The notes beneath the pieces are model-generated. The model searched no databases, had not been told where the DNA came from, and saw nothing but the letters and a program-made list of their open reading frames with translations. Source: Trissonchulus latispiculum (lineage: Eukaryota > Nematoda > Enoplea > Enoplida > Ironidae). From it: DNA of 64,000 nucleotides. Location of the stretch: the NCBI GenBank assembly GCA_030248195.1, contig JASAND010023846.1, positions 1 through 64,000 of the forward strand, in the 5' to 3' direction. Within the stretch, counting starts at the first letter, position 1, and each line of letters starts with the position of its first letter. A program made the position numbers and the translations under genes. Below are positions 19,538 through 29,788 of this stretch, one piece after another.

Positions 19538-22500
19538 CACCGGAGCTAATCTGAGTTTGATGAGTGAAAACTTGGCTAATTTTTTGAAATTAACCATTAA
19601 ACCGCTAGTACACCCGCCTCGCGCCGAGGGCATAAACGGTCAAACTTTGAAATTTAGGGGTATTGTCAAATTACCTGTCGAATTCTATGACTCCCCGGGG
19701 ATTAAGATTGAACACTCTTTTCTGGTTCCCAAGGGTCTAGCCGAGGACTGCCTTCTGGGGACTGACTTCTTGCATGAGCATAGCGGGGATCTCAACCTTA
19801 GTTTTCACAAGGGAGAACTGAGTTTACTAAAAGCCGGTAAACCCCCCATGGTGGCTAAGCTAATCCAGCAATCCCCGGTGACAGAAACTGCTTATCGGGT
19901 ATCTGCTGTAAAGCAGGTCATTATTCCCCCCTATGCTGAGGTAGCCGTACCTGCGCTAGTAGAAAGTATAGAGTCTCTTAAGTATGATGGATTATTTGAA
20001 CCGGACGTAGCTAAGTTTGAAGGTAATGCCGGTGCAGTTCAGGCACTCCCTGCCATGGTAGATTTAAGGTCACGCTGTATACCGGTACTCATGCGAAACG
20101 GGACTGGGCAACCAGTAACGGTTTATGAGAACTCTACCTTAGGTAATGTAACGCCTCGTAATCGGGTTGGGCACCGGGAACCACAAGTCAAATATGAGGA
20201 GGTTGTTAACGAATACGGGGAAGTTGTGAAGTTGGATAACCGGTTTAAATCTAATCCTAAAACGAGTCGGGAAGGACACCACTTTCGAATAAACTCTTTG
20301 AAAAATATTGAATCATGTTCCGTGAGAGACTTGCCCGAAGCTATGCAGGCAATTTGGTTTGATGAGGATTCTTTGAATGAAATTGAAAAAGGGCAATTTC
20401 TGGGGCTTCTCCGCCAAAACAAGCACTGTTTCTCGCAACATTCTTTTGACATAGGGAAATGTACCATTTTTAAAGCTCACATCAACACCGGGGACGCCAA
20501 ACCTATTTATGCTACACCTTATCGCCTACCTGTACACCTGCGACAGCCTCTGTTAGAAGAGTTGACTGAGATGTTGAAGTACGGTCTAATCCGTCCATCC
20601 ACTAGTCCGTGGAGTTCTCCCATGATTTACGTACCTAAGCCAGGCGGGAAATTGCGACTATGTGTCGACTTTAGACGAGTGAATAAAATTAGCGATCCTG
20701 ATATTTATCCGATTCCTCGTATCGATGATATCATGACCTCTCTCAAGGGTTCAAAGTACTTCTCTACGATAGATCTAAGTAAAGGATTTAATCAAATTGA
20801 GTTGGATGAAGATTCTAAAGCAAAAGCCAGTTTCAATACTTTTCATGGGCAATTTGAATACAATGTTTTGCCGTTCGGGCTAAAATGTGCACCAGGAAAT
20901 TTTCAAAGATGCATGGAGCGAATTTTGGGCGATTTGCAATGGAAAAAGTGTATTATTTACATTGACGACATTCTGATTTTCTCCAAAACCTTCTCTGAAC
21001 ATCTTGAAATTATGCAAGAGGTTTTTGACCGACTGCGGGCTGCTGATTTAAAAATGAATCCGGGAAAGTGTCATTTTCTTAAAAAATCTGTTACTTACCT
21101 GGGACACATTATTTCTGAACAGGGAGTTGAACCCTTGAAGGAGAGAATTCAGGCAATATATGATTTAGCGGTACCTAAGACGCTTAAAGATGTCGAGAGT
21201 TTTCTAGGAATGTGTGCGTACTACGCTAAGTTTATCAAAGGGTTCGCCCACCTAGCTTCCCCCTTGTATTCTCTCAAGAAAAAAGGAGTACGGTTTGTGT
21301 GGAATAATACACACCAACAATCTTTCGAATTGCTCAAAAAGAGTCTTGTTGAGGCCCCTGTGCTGGCCCACCCCGATTTAGCTAAGGGATTTGTCTTACA
21401 TACTGATGCATCTGATCTGGGTTTGGGAGCGGTTCTATCGCAAGAGCAGGACGACGGAAAGTATCACCCCGTCGCTTATGCGGCCAGGTCTCTAAAAAAG
21501 TATGAACGAAATTACTCCACCCACGATAAAGAATGTTTAGCCATGAAATTTGGTATCGAGCATTTTAGACATTATTTGTACGGTGGACCGCCTTTCACTC
21601 TTTTTACCGATCATTCCGCTCTGCGTTGGTTGATGAAACACCCCCCACGAAACTCACGGTTAGCTAGGTGGCAAATGACCTTCTCTGAGTACGACTTTGA
21701 AATTAAGCATAGGAATAATCCTCAGTTAAGGAATGCTGATGGACTCTCTAGGAACCCCTTGTTTGCGGATGTAGCAAAAGGATTACCTGGAGAGGAACAG
21801 AACGGTGAGCGACAATCAGTACGATTTCACCAGGAAGATGGCGATGATTTAGTAGCTCATATTAACTCTGTGGTTATCAAAGGGGAAGGAAGGGAAAGTC
21901 GTGCTTTTCAATTGCCCAAGATTTCAAAGGCCCAGGCAAAAAAGAGTGTCACTACTGTGCGCTCCAAGGTTTCGCGCATTTCTCAGCAGTCAGAATCTGA
22001 AAATTCAGAAGAAAGTCAACCGTCCCCTCAAAAACAACCTAAAATTCGTTCTCAAGCGGGTGACATTTCGGACAGTGAACACGTTGGCAAACCATCGCTT
22101 GCCAGTTTGAGAAAGAAGCGTGACATCTGCCCCTCCTCCACTTCTGAGGAAGAACCGGTAAGGGAAGAGTTTCGCTCCGAAACAGGACGACCAAAACGAA
22201 AGGAGCATGCGCATCTAGTTTTTAGTCAAATGTTTGATGTTGCAGTACGCGATAAGTCTAACGTTACTCTTAATCCAAAGTCCTGGAAAAAGCTGCAGCA
22301 GTTGCAAGCCGAAGATCTTTTATTGGGCGAAATTATTGAGTATAAAGTTAACAAGAACTTACCTAGTAACTTTAATCGCGCTGTCCGCATCGCCGCGCTC
22401 TCCGAACACTGCGATATGAGGGATGGGGTTTTGGTGCATCTTGAACGATTTAGGGACACCGTGCTAGAGGTATTAGCCGTACCCGAAAGTTTGCGCTCCG

Positions 22501-24818
22501 AAGCTCTCGCTGCTTGTCATGATAGCCCCTATGCTGCACACGGCGGTTGCAATAAAACTTCGTTTCGACTATCTGAACACTTTTGGTGGCCAGGCATGCA
22601 TGCTGATGCAAAACAGTGGGTTAAATCTTGTCCTCGGTGTCAAAAAAGGAAGGGACCCCCAAAAAACCCCAAGGCTCTATTAAGACACGCTCCACTTCCC
22701 GTAGAACCTTTTGAACGGGTTCATTGCGATTTAATGGATATCTCGAAAGCATCTAAAAGCGGCATGAAGCATATACTCAGTTTCATTGATGCGTTTTCTA
22801 AATACGTGATTGCTGTGCCTATCAAGAACAAGCGCGCGTATACAATTGCTCAAACTTTCCTTGAGTTCATTGTCCTGCAATATGGATCACCAAAGGAACT
22901 AGTCTCTGATCAAGGCAAGGAATTTGTGGCAGCGCTTAATAAGGAAATTTGCGCTCTCGTTCAAACTCGAAAGTTAGAAACTACGCGCTATCATCCCGCC
23001 GCTAACGGTCAGGTCGAACGCTGGCACCGCACGCTGTTAGACATGTTAAGCACTGTTACTGAAAACCATCTAGAATGGGATAACATGGTACCATTCTGCC
23101 AGTTTGCTTATAACACTTCAGTGAACGCCACCACAGGTGAAACACCGCATTATCTTCTGCATGCATGGGACCCTGTATTGCCTAGTGCCACGAATGTAGC
23201 TATACCCACTGATCGTAAGTATGCCGGATTTGATTATGTTAATAATGCCACGGAAGCTCTGCAACTAGCCTGGTCACTCGCCCGCGAAAAGACGGGAGCG
23301 GCTCAGGAAACGCAAGATCGTAATTATAACCGTAATGCCGTAGAACCCACCTTCCGTGTAGGGGATCTGGTTATGATTAAGGCCTCTAATGTAGCTAAGA
23401 AAGATCAGGTGTATAAGTTGTTAGACAAGCGTGTGGGACCTTACCGTATTGACAAGATTTTCGGTTGTGTTGCTGAGGTGTACCCTGCTGGCAACCGACG
23501 CGCCAAACGAATTAAGGTACAGTTTAACAATATGGTACCGTGCGTTGAGCCACGCGTCATTACTGCACCTGTCCACCAACACGAAGGGGATTCCACTGAC
23601 ACGTCCGATCATTCTGAATGTGAAATTTCTAAACTACCCGACTCAGGACAGTCTGTCCCGAAGAAAGACTCCCCAATCGATCACCCTGTGCAACGCCAAA
23701 AGCGAGAAAATAAACATTTACAGATAGAAAAGGAGAAACCCAAGCCAACTGCTCCTGCACGATCTAAAACGCCTATTGACCTAGAAAACGCTAAACCACC
23801 CAAACCGGAACCCGCTCGAAGGAGATCTTCTGCCAGACTGGCAGAGAAACACCGTACTCCGGAACCACCACCGGAACCTAAAGTGGAGCGCCCACCACTA
23901 TCGCCGAAACAACAGAAAAGTTTACCTCCATTGCACATTAAATACCCAGACTCCGAATCGGAATCTGACAGCGCACTCGTTTTCTTAGGAGATGAGCCTC
24001 TTTCGCAGGAAGCTGATCCAGAATTATACCAACGCCGAAACTTCTTTAATCCCATCGACGGAGAGTGGCAAAAACGCATTGCACGGACTTATGGTCTCAA
24101 GATCAGACACGAGTTACCCGGGATGCTGCGTCATATGCCACTGTATGAACCTTATGAAGTAATAGACGTATTAGGAGATGGGAATTGTTATTATAGGGCT
24201 TTATCTTTAGCTATTACCGGTTTGGAAGATTCCTGGAGAGATATTAAACGGGGACTTCTTGAATTTTTGGAATCTAACGAACACAAGCGGCGTTTTCAAG
24301 CCCTGTACCCAAAAATCAACGAGGTAAAGGAGAGATTAACCAAGGCTGCCAGATTTGCAACTGATGATGAGATTTTTCTAACTGCCGCTTGGTTAAAAAC
24401 TACCATTATGTCTTACTCTAAATACGGTAAACTTTGGGCTTGGCAACTCTTCCCCCCCACTGCCCTTTTAGGAAAACAGGTCAAAATGGAACAAAATTCC
24501 CTTTACATCTATAACGTTAACAGTGATCACTTCATGGTAGTTTTATCCGTTCGTGAGCCTCCCCATGGGAGTTGGCCCACTGGCAAGGCACCGAAATTAA
24601 GTGTGCTAGAATTAGTTACGAGTTCTTCTAACTCTTCCTCGCCCACTGAAGCTACAGCTAAACAGAACGCCTTAAAAGCGCAACCCGATTTTGAACGGAT
24701 GTTTTCCGAAAGTCCACTTTTCCCAGGGCCTAATGCCATTTTTAGAAACCCGTTTCGAAGATTTCAACGTCCCAATGAATCTTCGGACGAACGACACTCA
24801 GGTCCGTCTGAGAAATAG
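19413..24818 (+). CDS. pol: Element 1: Pol polyprotein (protease 2, RT, RNase H, integrase, OTU)
   Basis: The intact 1801-codon frame contains in order: a retropepsin (ILVDTGANLSLMS ~38-50, CLLGTDF ~108); RT of Ty3/gypsy type (LCVDFRRVN ~415, YIDDILIF ~514); RNase H (LHTDASDLGLG ~662, STHDKECLAM ~705); integrase with an H2C2 zinc module (~1035-1074) and D, D, E near 1105, 1166 and 1201 (NGQVERWH); a charged Pro/Lys-rich region; and a C-terminal OTU cysteine protease (DVLGDGNCYYRALS ~1583-1596, catalytic His in NSDHFMVV ~1703). The annotated start is only the first Met of the frame; the real protein probably begins upstream. OTU proteases remove ubiquitin, and here the domain may also process the polyprotein. 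No chromodomain is seen. Confidence 0.85.
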   Translation: MVPYPLRLETTGNSGLTPQFYTDPLPMIFVNLNGRPIQILVDTGANLSLMSENLANFLKLTIKPLVHPPRAEGINGQTLKFRGIVKLPVEFYDSPGIKIEHSFLVPKGLAEDCLLGTDFLHEHSGDLNLSFHKGELSLLKAGKPPMVAKLIQQSPVTETAYRVSAVKQVIIPPYAEVAVPALVESIESLKYDGLFEPDVAKFEGNAGAVQALPAMVDLRSRCIPVLMRNGTGQPVTVYENSTLGNVTPRNRVGHREPQVKYEEVVNEYGEVVKLDNRFKSNPKTSREGHHFRINSLKNIESCSVRDLPEAMQAIWFDEDSLNEIEKGQFLGLLRQNKHCFSQHSFDIGKCTIFKAHINTGDAKPIYATPYRLPVHLRQPLLEELTEMLKYGLIRPSTSPWSSPMIYVPKPGGKLRLCVDFRRVNKISDPDIYPIPRIDDIMTSLKGSKYFSTIDLSKGFNQIELDEDSKAKASFNTFHGQFEYNVLPFGLKCAPGNFQRCMERILGDLQWKKCIIYIDDILIFSKTFSEHLEIMQEVFDRLRAADLKMNPGKCHFLKKSVTYLGHIISEQGVEPLKERIQAIYDLAVPKTLKDVESFLGMCAYYAKFIKGFAHLASPLYSLKKKGVRFVWNNTHQQSFELLKKSLVEAPVLAHPDLAKGFVLHTDASDLGLGAVLSQEQDDGKYHPVAYAARSLKKYERNYSTHDKECLAMKFGIEHFRHYLYGGPPFTLFTDHSALRWLMKHPPRNSRLARWQMTFSEYDFEIKHRNNPQLRNADGLSRNPLFADVAKGLPGEEQNGERQSVRFHQEDGDDLVAHINSVVIKGEGRESRAFQLPKISKAQAKKSVTTVRSKVSRISQQSESENSEESQPSPQKQPKIRSQAGDISDSEHVGKPSLASLRKKRDICPSSTSEEEPVREEFRSETGRPKRKEHAHLVFSQMFDVAVRDKSNVTLNPKSWKKLQQLQAEDLLLGEIIEYKVNKNLPSNFNRAVRIAALSEHCDMRDGVLVHLERFRDTVLEVLAVPESLRSEALAACHDSPYAAHGGCNKTSFRLSEHFWWPGMHADAKQWVKSCPRCQKRKGPPKNPKALLRHAPLPVEPFERVHCDLMDISKASKSGMKHILSFIDAFSKYVIAVPIKNKRAYTIAQTFLEFIVLQYGSPKELVSDQGKEFVAALNKEICALVQTRKLETTRYHPAANGQVERWHRTLLDMLSTVTENHLEWDNMVPFCQFAYNTSVNATTGETPHYLLHAWDPVLPSATNVAIPTDRKYAGFDYVNNATEALQLAWSLAREKTGAAQETQDRNYNRNAVEPTFRVGDLVMIKASNVAKKDQVYKLLDKRVGPYRIDKIFGCVAEVYPAGNRRAKRIKVQFNNMVPCVEPRVITAPVHQHEGDSTDTSDHSECEISKLPDSGQSVPKKDSPIDHPVQRQKRENKHLQIEKEKPKPTAPARSKTPIDLENAKPPKPEPARRRSSARLAEKHRTPEPPPEPKVERPPLSPKQQKSLPPLHIKYPDSESESDSALVFLGDEPLSQEADPELYQRRNFFNPIDGEWQKRIARTYGLKIRHELPGMLRHMPLYEPYEVIDVLGDGNCYYRALSLAITGLEDSWRDIKRGLLEFLESNEHKRRFQALYPKINEVKERLTKAARFATDDEIFLTAAWLKTTIMSYSKYGKLWAWQLFPPTALLGKQVKMEQNSLYIYNVNSDHFMVVLSVREPPHGSWPTGKAPKLSVLELVTSSSNSSSPTEATAKQNALKAQPDFERMFSESPLFPGPNAIFRNPFRRFQRPNESSDERHSGPSEK

Positions 24819-25687
24819 TCTTGGACGCTAAACTATACTGTGATCTGTATTATAGTTCCTGTAATATAGCTATTCCAGTGATTTAGTTTGTACAGATAAG
24901 ATAACTTGTACTCTGTTAAGTGCACTGTATGTAATGACTTTGTATGGTGCTTCGCACCCTAAACTGACATACGGGTAAGGAGTTGGCCGTTAAACTTTGA
25001 CGACTAATTGCTATTATGCATTCTCTATCTTTTCATTACTCTACTCAGTCAATCCATCCTTACTGATGTAGACTTAAAATTATCCGGTCGTCGGTCAACC
25101 CTTCTGGGCCATGATGCCCACTAGAAGCTCCGGTTGCAGCTTCCGGGATTCACAGCTTCTGAACAAGTGCTGCACAGAAAATCCAAGGTTTACAACCTTA
25201 ACAAAAACATGTTACAAAATGCTAGTTAAAAATAACCAAAAATAAGTCGGCAGTCAAAAGAAGCTGCCACAAACCTGCTGTTTGAACTTTTTGTTTATTT
25301 TGTATAGTTGTCCAAGTGTAAATAAGATTTCTATTTGACAAAAGCCTAAAACCCTACTATAAAAAGTAATATAAAGTCCAGAAAATCCAAAAAAACATCC
25401 GAAAACCTTTCTCAAAACATTCCCTTACTATTGTTATTGTGTATTGTTTAAATAATTTGCCTGTTAGCTAAGTAATCTAACCGGATAGTAACTTATACCT
25501 CTGTTGAATGATGGTATTACCTAGATAAGTCAGCGGAAAATGGAATGCTGATAGAGATATACTCAAACGAGACGTAAACGTTATACCTAGAGAGATATAA
25601 TCTACCTGGATTAGGGCCAAGTGATTTTTTGGTTGTAACTATGCGAATGTGACCGATTTTGACTTCAGGTTTTGTGTCTAATCAGCC
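24819..25687. other. Element 1: non-coding spacer between pol and accessory ORF
   Basis: This is 870 bp of AT-rich sequence without a convincing ORF. It ends with TTTTGTGTCTAATCAG directly before the next ATG, a plausible 3' splice site. Confidence 0.5.
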
Positions 25688-26350
25688 ATGGCTCCTAGAG
25701 CCCCCACCCGTTGCGCTCCTGCGCCTGATCGCGATCCTACAGATGATACACCGCCTGCGCCACTTACCTTATACTGTCCGCCTGAGATGCGAGGTCCGTA
25801 TCGAGACTACGACTGTTTACCTGAGGGTTTAAAGATGCTGCGCGGAACTGTTGATATTTTTACTGATCCAGAAAAGTATGACATGTTTGAGTCAAATAAG
25901 CGAATACATTTGACTAGCCCACAGGTTGCGCAAGTTGCTACGCTGATATGTACGGTATGTTTTTGGAGATTCGGCTTAAGTTACTACGGAGTGCCGATAA
26001 CTATTTACCCAGTAAGTGATGAAGTTCGTAAGTCCCGTTTACCTGCCAAACAGTATTGTCAATCGTCTGTGTCGTCGTATGGTGGTGGTATGTGTCGTTG
26101 TCCCAATATTAACTGTCAAGCTGTAAGTGTGATTTTGTTGCAACAACTGAGTGGTTGGCCCCTTGGCCTGGAGTTTAGGGCACTGTCTAATAATACTGTG
26201 CGCGCGCTGCGCGAAGTCGTTGTCCAACTGTCCGAATACTTACCGTCTGATCTTTATGATTTTCGCATGCGTATGGTGGGGGATAACACAGATTATTATC
26301 CTAATATTTTAAGTTTTCCTGGAGTGCAGTGTGCTTATCGCCTCATTTAA
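25688..26350 (+). CDS. Element 1: Cys-rich accessory protein A (220 aa)
   Basis: The ATG is in good context (GCCATGG), two bases after an AG acceptor at 25685. The N-terminal ~45 residues are Pro-rich. A zinc-ribbon-like pattern follows: ICTVCFWRFGLSYYGVP (~96-112), then MCRCPNINCQAVSVILLQQL (~138-157). The arrangement CxxC-W-x-F-x-L-S-(Y/F)-Y ... CPNxxC is shared with the next ORF, so they are diverged duplicates. There is no signal peptide or membrane segment. The function is unknown; metal binding is inferred from Cys spacing only. Confidence 0.6.
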   Translation: MAPRAPTRCAPAPDRDPTDDTPPAPLTLYCPPEMRGPYRDYDCLPEGLKMLRGTVDIFTDPEKYDMFESNKRIHLTSPQVAQVATLICTVCFWRFGLSYYGVPITIYPVSDEVRKSRLPAKQYCQSSVSSYGGGMCRCPNINCQAVSVILLQQLSGWPLGLEFRALSNNTVRALREVVVQLSEYLPSDLYDFRMRMVGDNTDYYPNILSFPGVQCAYRLI

Positions 26351-26505
26351 GTTCAGTTTGATCAGCAATTCTTTAGTTTACCACAAGAGCGAGTTTAGTT
26401 TAGTTCTAACTTTAGTTTTTGTCCTGTCCCTTTGAATTGTCATATTTTGTGCCATTTCAGCTTGCAATTCGAGTTACTTCATAGTGGTATGTATGTTTCA
26501 GAACC

Positions 26506-27255
26506 ATGTCCCAGAACCAGCTCAGCAACTACTTTTACATCTGGATGGACCATTACGACAACCAGTCGGAGTTCAGCGACGTCTCCTCTGACGTCATCGA
26601 GATCGATCCGGATAGTGATGATGCCATGTCCACAGATTCTGCCATCTGTGTGACCTCTCCGTCCCTTCCCCCGCAGCCTTCCCCGCCTGTGGCCCGCATC
26701 CTGCAGTGCCACTACAGTCCGCCGACCAGCGCAGCGGAGACTATGGATGCCCCCTCCAGAGGACCGGAGCGGGAGCGCGAAACCTTGCCCCCTGAGCTGC
26801 GGAAATCCCACTATGGGGACTGGGTCCACACCTCCCCAGCCCACACTGAGGTCTACATCCCCCGGCGGCCCATTTCCATCCTGGGGCCGGAGGTAATTCC
26901 GATGAGCACGGTTCTCTGTTTAATGTGTTTTTGGAAATTTAAGTTGTCTTTTTATTGTGTTCCCTTTCAGTTCCTCCCCGCTCCCCTCACCCTTCAGTTT
27001 GAGAAGTTTCCCGCTAAGGCCCGCTTGCGAGAAGCTGTGCATGCGCTTCTCCCCCCTCTTCCCTCTGTTTTCCGTTGTCCCAACCGTTTGTGTGGTGATA
27101 AATGTGTTTTGGTTCTGTACGAGCACCCAAGCTGGGCCGCTTCCGGTCGCATGCCTTTTGACCGTCAGCTGCCCCCACTTATTTCATTTCTGTTGAATGC
27201 ATTGCAACGTTCGCACCCACTCATGCCTGCTAACCTGTCCTCTCACCAGTTTTAA
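26506..27255 (+). CDS. Element 1: Cys-rich accessory protein B (249 aa)
   Basis: The ATG is four bases after the acceptor GTATGTTTCAG. The N-terminal ~130 residues are acidic and Pro/Ser-rich. The C-terminal part has LCLMCFWKFKLSFYCVPF (~142-159) and FRCPNRLCGDKCVLVLYEHP (~194-213), the same Cys frame as accessory protein A. The GC-rich first half contrasts with the AT-rich surroundings and could reflect transfer or a different selective history. It is probably a paralogue of A within the same element; the function is unknown. Confidence 0.6.
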   Translation: MSQNQLSNYFYIWMDHYDNQSEFSDVSSDVIEIDPDSDDAMSTDSAICVTSPSLPPQPSPPVARILQCHYSPPTSAAETMDAPSRGPERERETLPPELRKSHYGDWVHTSPAHTEVYIPRRPISILGPEVIPMSTVLCLMCFWKFKLSFYCVPFQFLPAPLTLQFEKFPAKARLREAVHALLPPLPSVFRCPNRLCGDKCVLVLYEHPSWAASGRMPFDRQLPPLISFLLNALQRSHPLMPANLSSHQF

Positions 27256-29178
27256 GTGCCTGTTGAACAATAGCTGACCACAGATCTCTAAAAATGTGAA
27301 AATGGCGAAGTTTTGAAGAAAATACACCGATTTGCATGATTAGTTTTTTGAGAGTATTTTACGATTGACAGAGATCACGGAAATCATGTAGACGGCAGGT
27401 TAGAAGAACATACCAAGGAAGTTTTGTCTCTGTTCAGCTACTGTTCTGTCTGTGTCTGTTTTGCTGATTCCTGTTTCAGTTGTACGTTTTGCCTGGTCTG
27501 ACAGCCTTCGATAGTGGTCCCATACCCCTTGCTGATACGGTTAGTTTACACCGGACCTGAGATTCCCTGTTCCCCCCGTGAGTTTGCTGTCACACCACGC
27601 ATACACCATTGCACCATACGCGACACTGATCTGTTTTCTATTGAACGACACTGGTTATCGTTTTCTGTTTTCTGTTTACTGTTACGGTACTGTCTCTGAT
27701 TAGCTGCACTGATTGAAGTAGAACTGCGAATTCTGATTGACGAATAGAAGCACGCGCCATTTAGAAGGATGAGGACGTTCAATCATTGAGATCTAAAAAG
27801 GATAATAATTAAGTAACAAGAATAAAATTAATGTCGTAGCTGTTTCTGTCCGTGCGTGTCTGTACGTATTTCAGCTGGGTGATTTTCCCTTTTTCTGCAG
27901 TCAGAAATGATTGGATCCGGATCCTGGACCGAAGATCCGCTGTCTGCGTTGGACACTGAGTTTCCCTGTCTTTTTTGTCTAATAACTTTTATGTTCAGTG
28001 TCTGCGCGTTGCACCTGAAATCTAAGAATCCATTATAGAGATTTGCTGTCGAGAATACTAAGTCAGAAAGGAGTTTGAATCGTACTTCTGAATCTAAATG
28101 CAGATGAGCATATTCGTTGGAAAATACTGTTTACCCGAAGCGAAACGGCGCTAAGACTTTAAACGTTTGGCTTGAAATTCCGAAAGTTAATCGAATATTT
28201 GGTATCTTAGAAGATTCGAGAACAAGATTCTGAATGAATTGGTTGATTAAACGTCAGTGAGATTAGCTACTTACTGCCTTATACACCGTCTTCTATACCA
28301 TAACTTATTCCGTACACGGTTCTATTTCTAGGCTGTTTGCTCAGCAATGGCTTTTCTGTTTTTGGTCCAGTGACTGGTCGTTTCAGTTGGTCCGTGGTTT
28401 GATCCCCTTTCTGCTGATTCGGAAGGTCCGTGGTTCGATTCAGCACACTACGGTCACCGGTCCTGAACCTCACAGGACACTTTTCTTCACATCTTTTCAA
28501 ATCCTGATTTCATCTCTCCCCGCCAGAATCGTCTATTGCCAGAACTTCCCCCTGTGGCGCCCGACGTTGGCATCCGCCGACTTCCCTGACCGATGGCACA
28601 CCTAACGCCACGGTGATTACCCCTCACCCCCACCAGCACCGTCTCATCAGAAATCGTCAGGCCCGGCGCGAACTCCTACCCGCCGGCCAGTCCAACTGGA
28701 ATCTCGTGTCCCCCGGGTGGCAAGCTTGCACCCACTCTTTCCCTGGCCGATGTGAACTGTTACCGGCCGCAACCGCTGTCACCGACTGCAGCCTGGAGCT
28801 CTGACCGTCGTAGGTCCCTCTCCGGTCATCTCCCCCGTCCTCAACCCCTGGAGCTCTAGCCGTCGTAGGTCCCTCTCCGGCTATCTCCCACAGAAATCAC
28901 TGTCCCATCCCCTGCTGCACTGAGCAAACCAGCCTCATCACTGACGTTACTCACTACTTCCATTACCACTGCTGCTGACAAGAAGATCTGATGAACTAGA
29001 AACTTTTGTAAGCAATATAATTGTATGCCTAATTGTACAGTTGAATTGTCTAGGTTGGAGTTTTAAGTGTACCCTCTTTGTAATATTTGTTTACAATGAA
29101 TCTATGCTGTGATTGACTGTTTTGCTTTGCTATACTTCCCCCCTAGTAAAAACCTACCACATTTTTTGCGGTGGAGAG
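27256..29178. other. Element 1: long 3' non-coding region
   Basis: This is 1.9 kb with no convincing ORF. It includes a ~40-bp direct repeat around CCGTCGTAGGTCCCTCTCCGG (28801-28834 and 28859-28888) and TCCGTGGTTYGAT motifs at 28385 and 28426. It ends with the purine stretch GCGGTGGAGAG directly before the 3' LTR, the likely plus-strand priming tract. Confidence 0.5.
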
Positions 29179-29755
29179 TGTGGAGGATAGAAAATTTGGA
29201 ATACTAGGGTAGGGCCCAAAGGCAGAAATATGACTGAAATTAGTTGATATGGGATTGATATTGAAGTTGGATTTGGGATTGATATTGAAGTTGGAAGTTG
29301 GTTGATCTTAGATTGCTGTATTCTTGATGTTTGCATTTTTGCATTTGCTGTATTCTTGACGTTTGCATTTTTGCATTCTGAATTCTGACTTTTGTATACC
29401 TATAATCATATTCTATTTTGTAATCACATCCTATTTTGTAGTTAGCTAGCCATGTATTTCTTTGCTGGGTTGGTTGAACGTAAAGTTAAAAGGTATTTTG
29501 GTCTTTGAACTGTGACTGTCGTCTTTAGTATTCGGTCTTTATTTGAAGTTGATTGTTGTTCACTATTTGAGAAGTTTTGAAAAGAAGTTAGAATGGCTGT
29601 TTCGTGATGGACATTTTTATTTGCAAAACGGATCCAAAATTGGGTACTTATCTCCCCAGGGAACTAAGTGGGGTTAATGCGTCCAAGTTTGGGATTTTTG
29701 GGAGCCTCCTTCACCCCGAGAGCTGAGTTCATACGTCACAGAGAAGTGACGTATG

Positions 29756-29788
<33 letters not shown>

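Noticed and set aside
28379..28445. GTGGTTCGATTC resembling a tRNA B box
   Set aside because: It occurs twice within 45 bp, and no A box, acceptor stem or anticodon arm can be folded around it.
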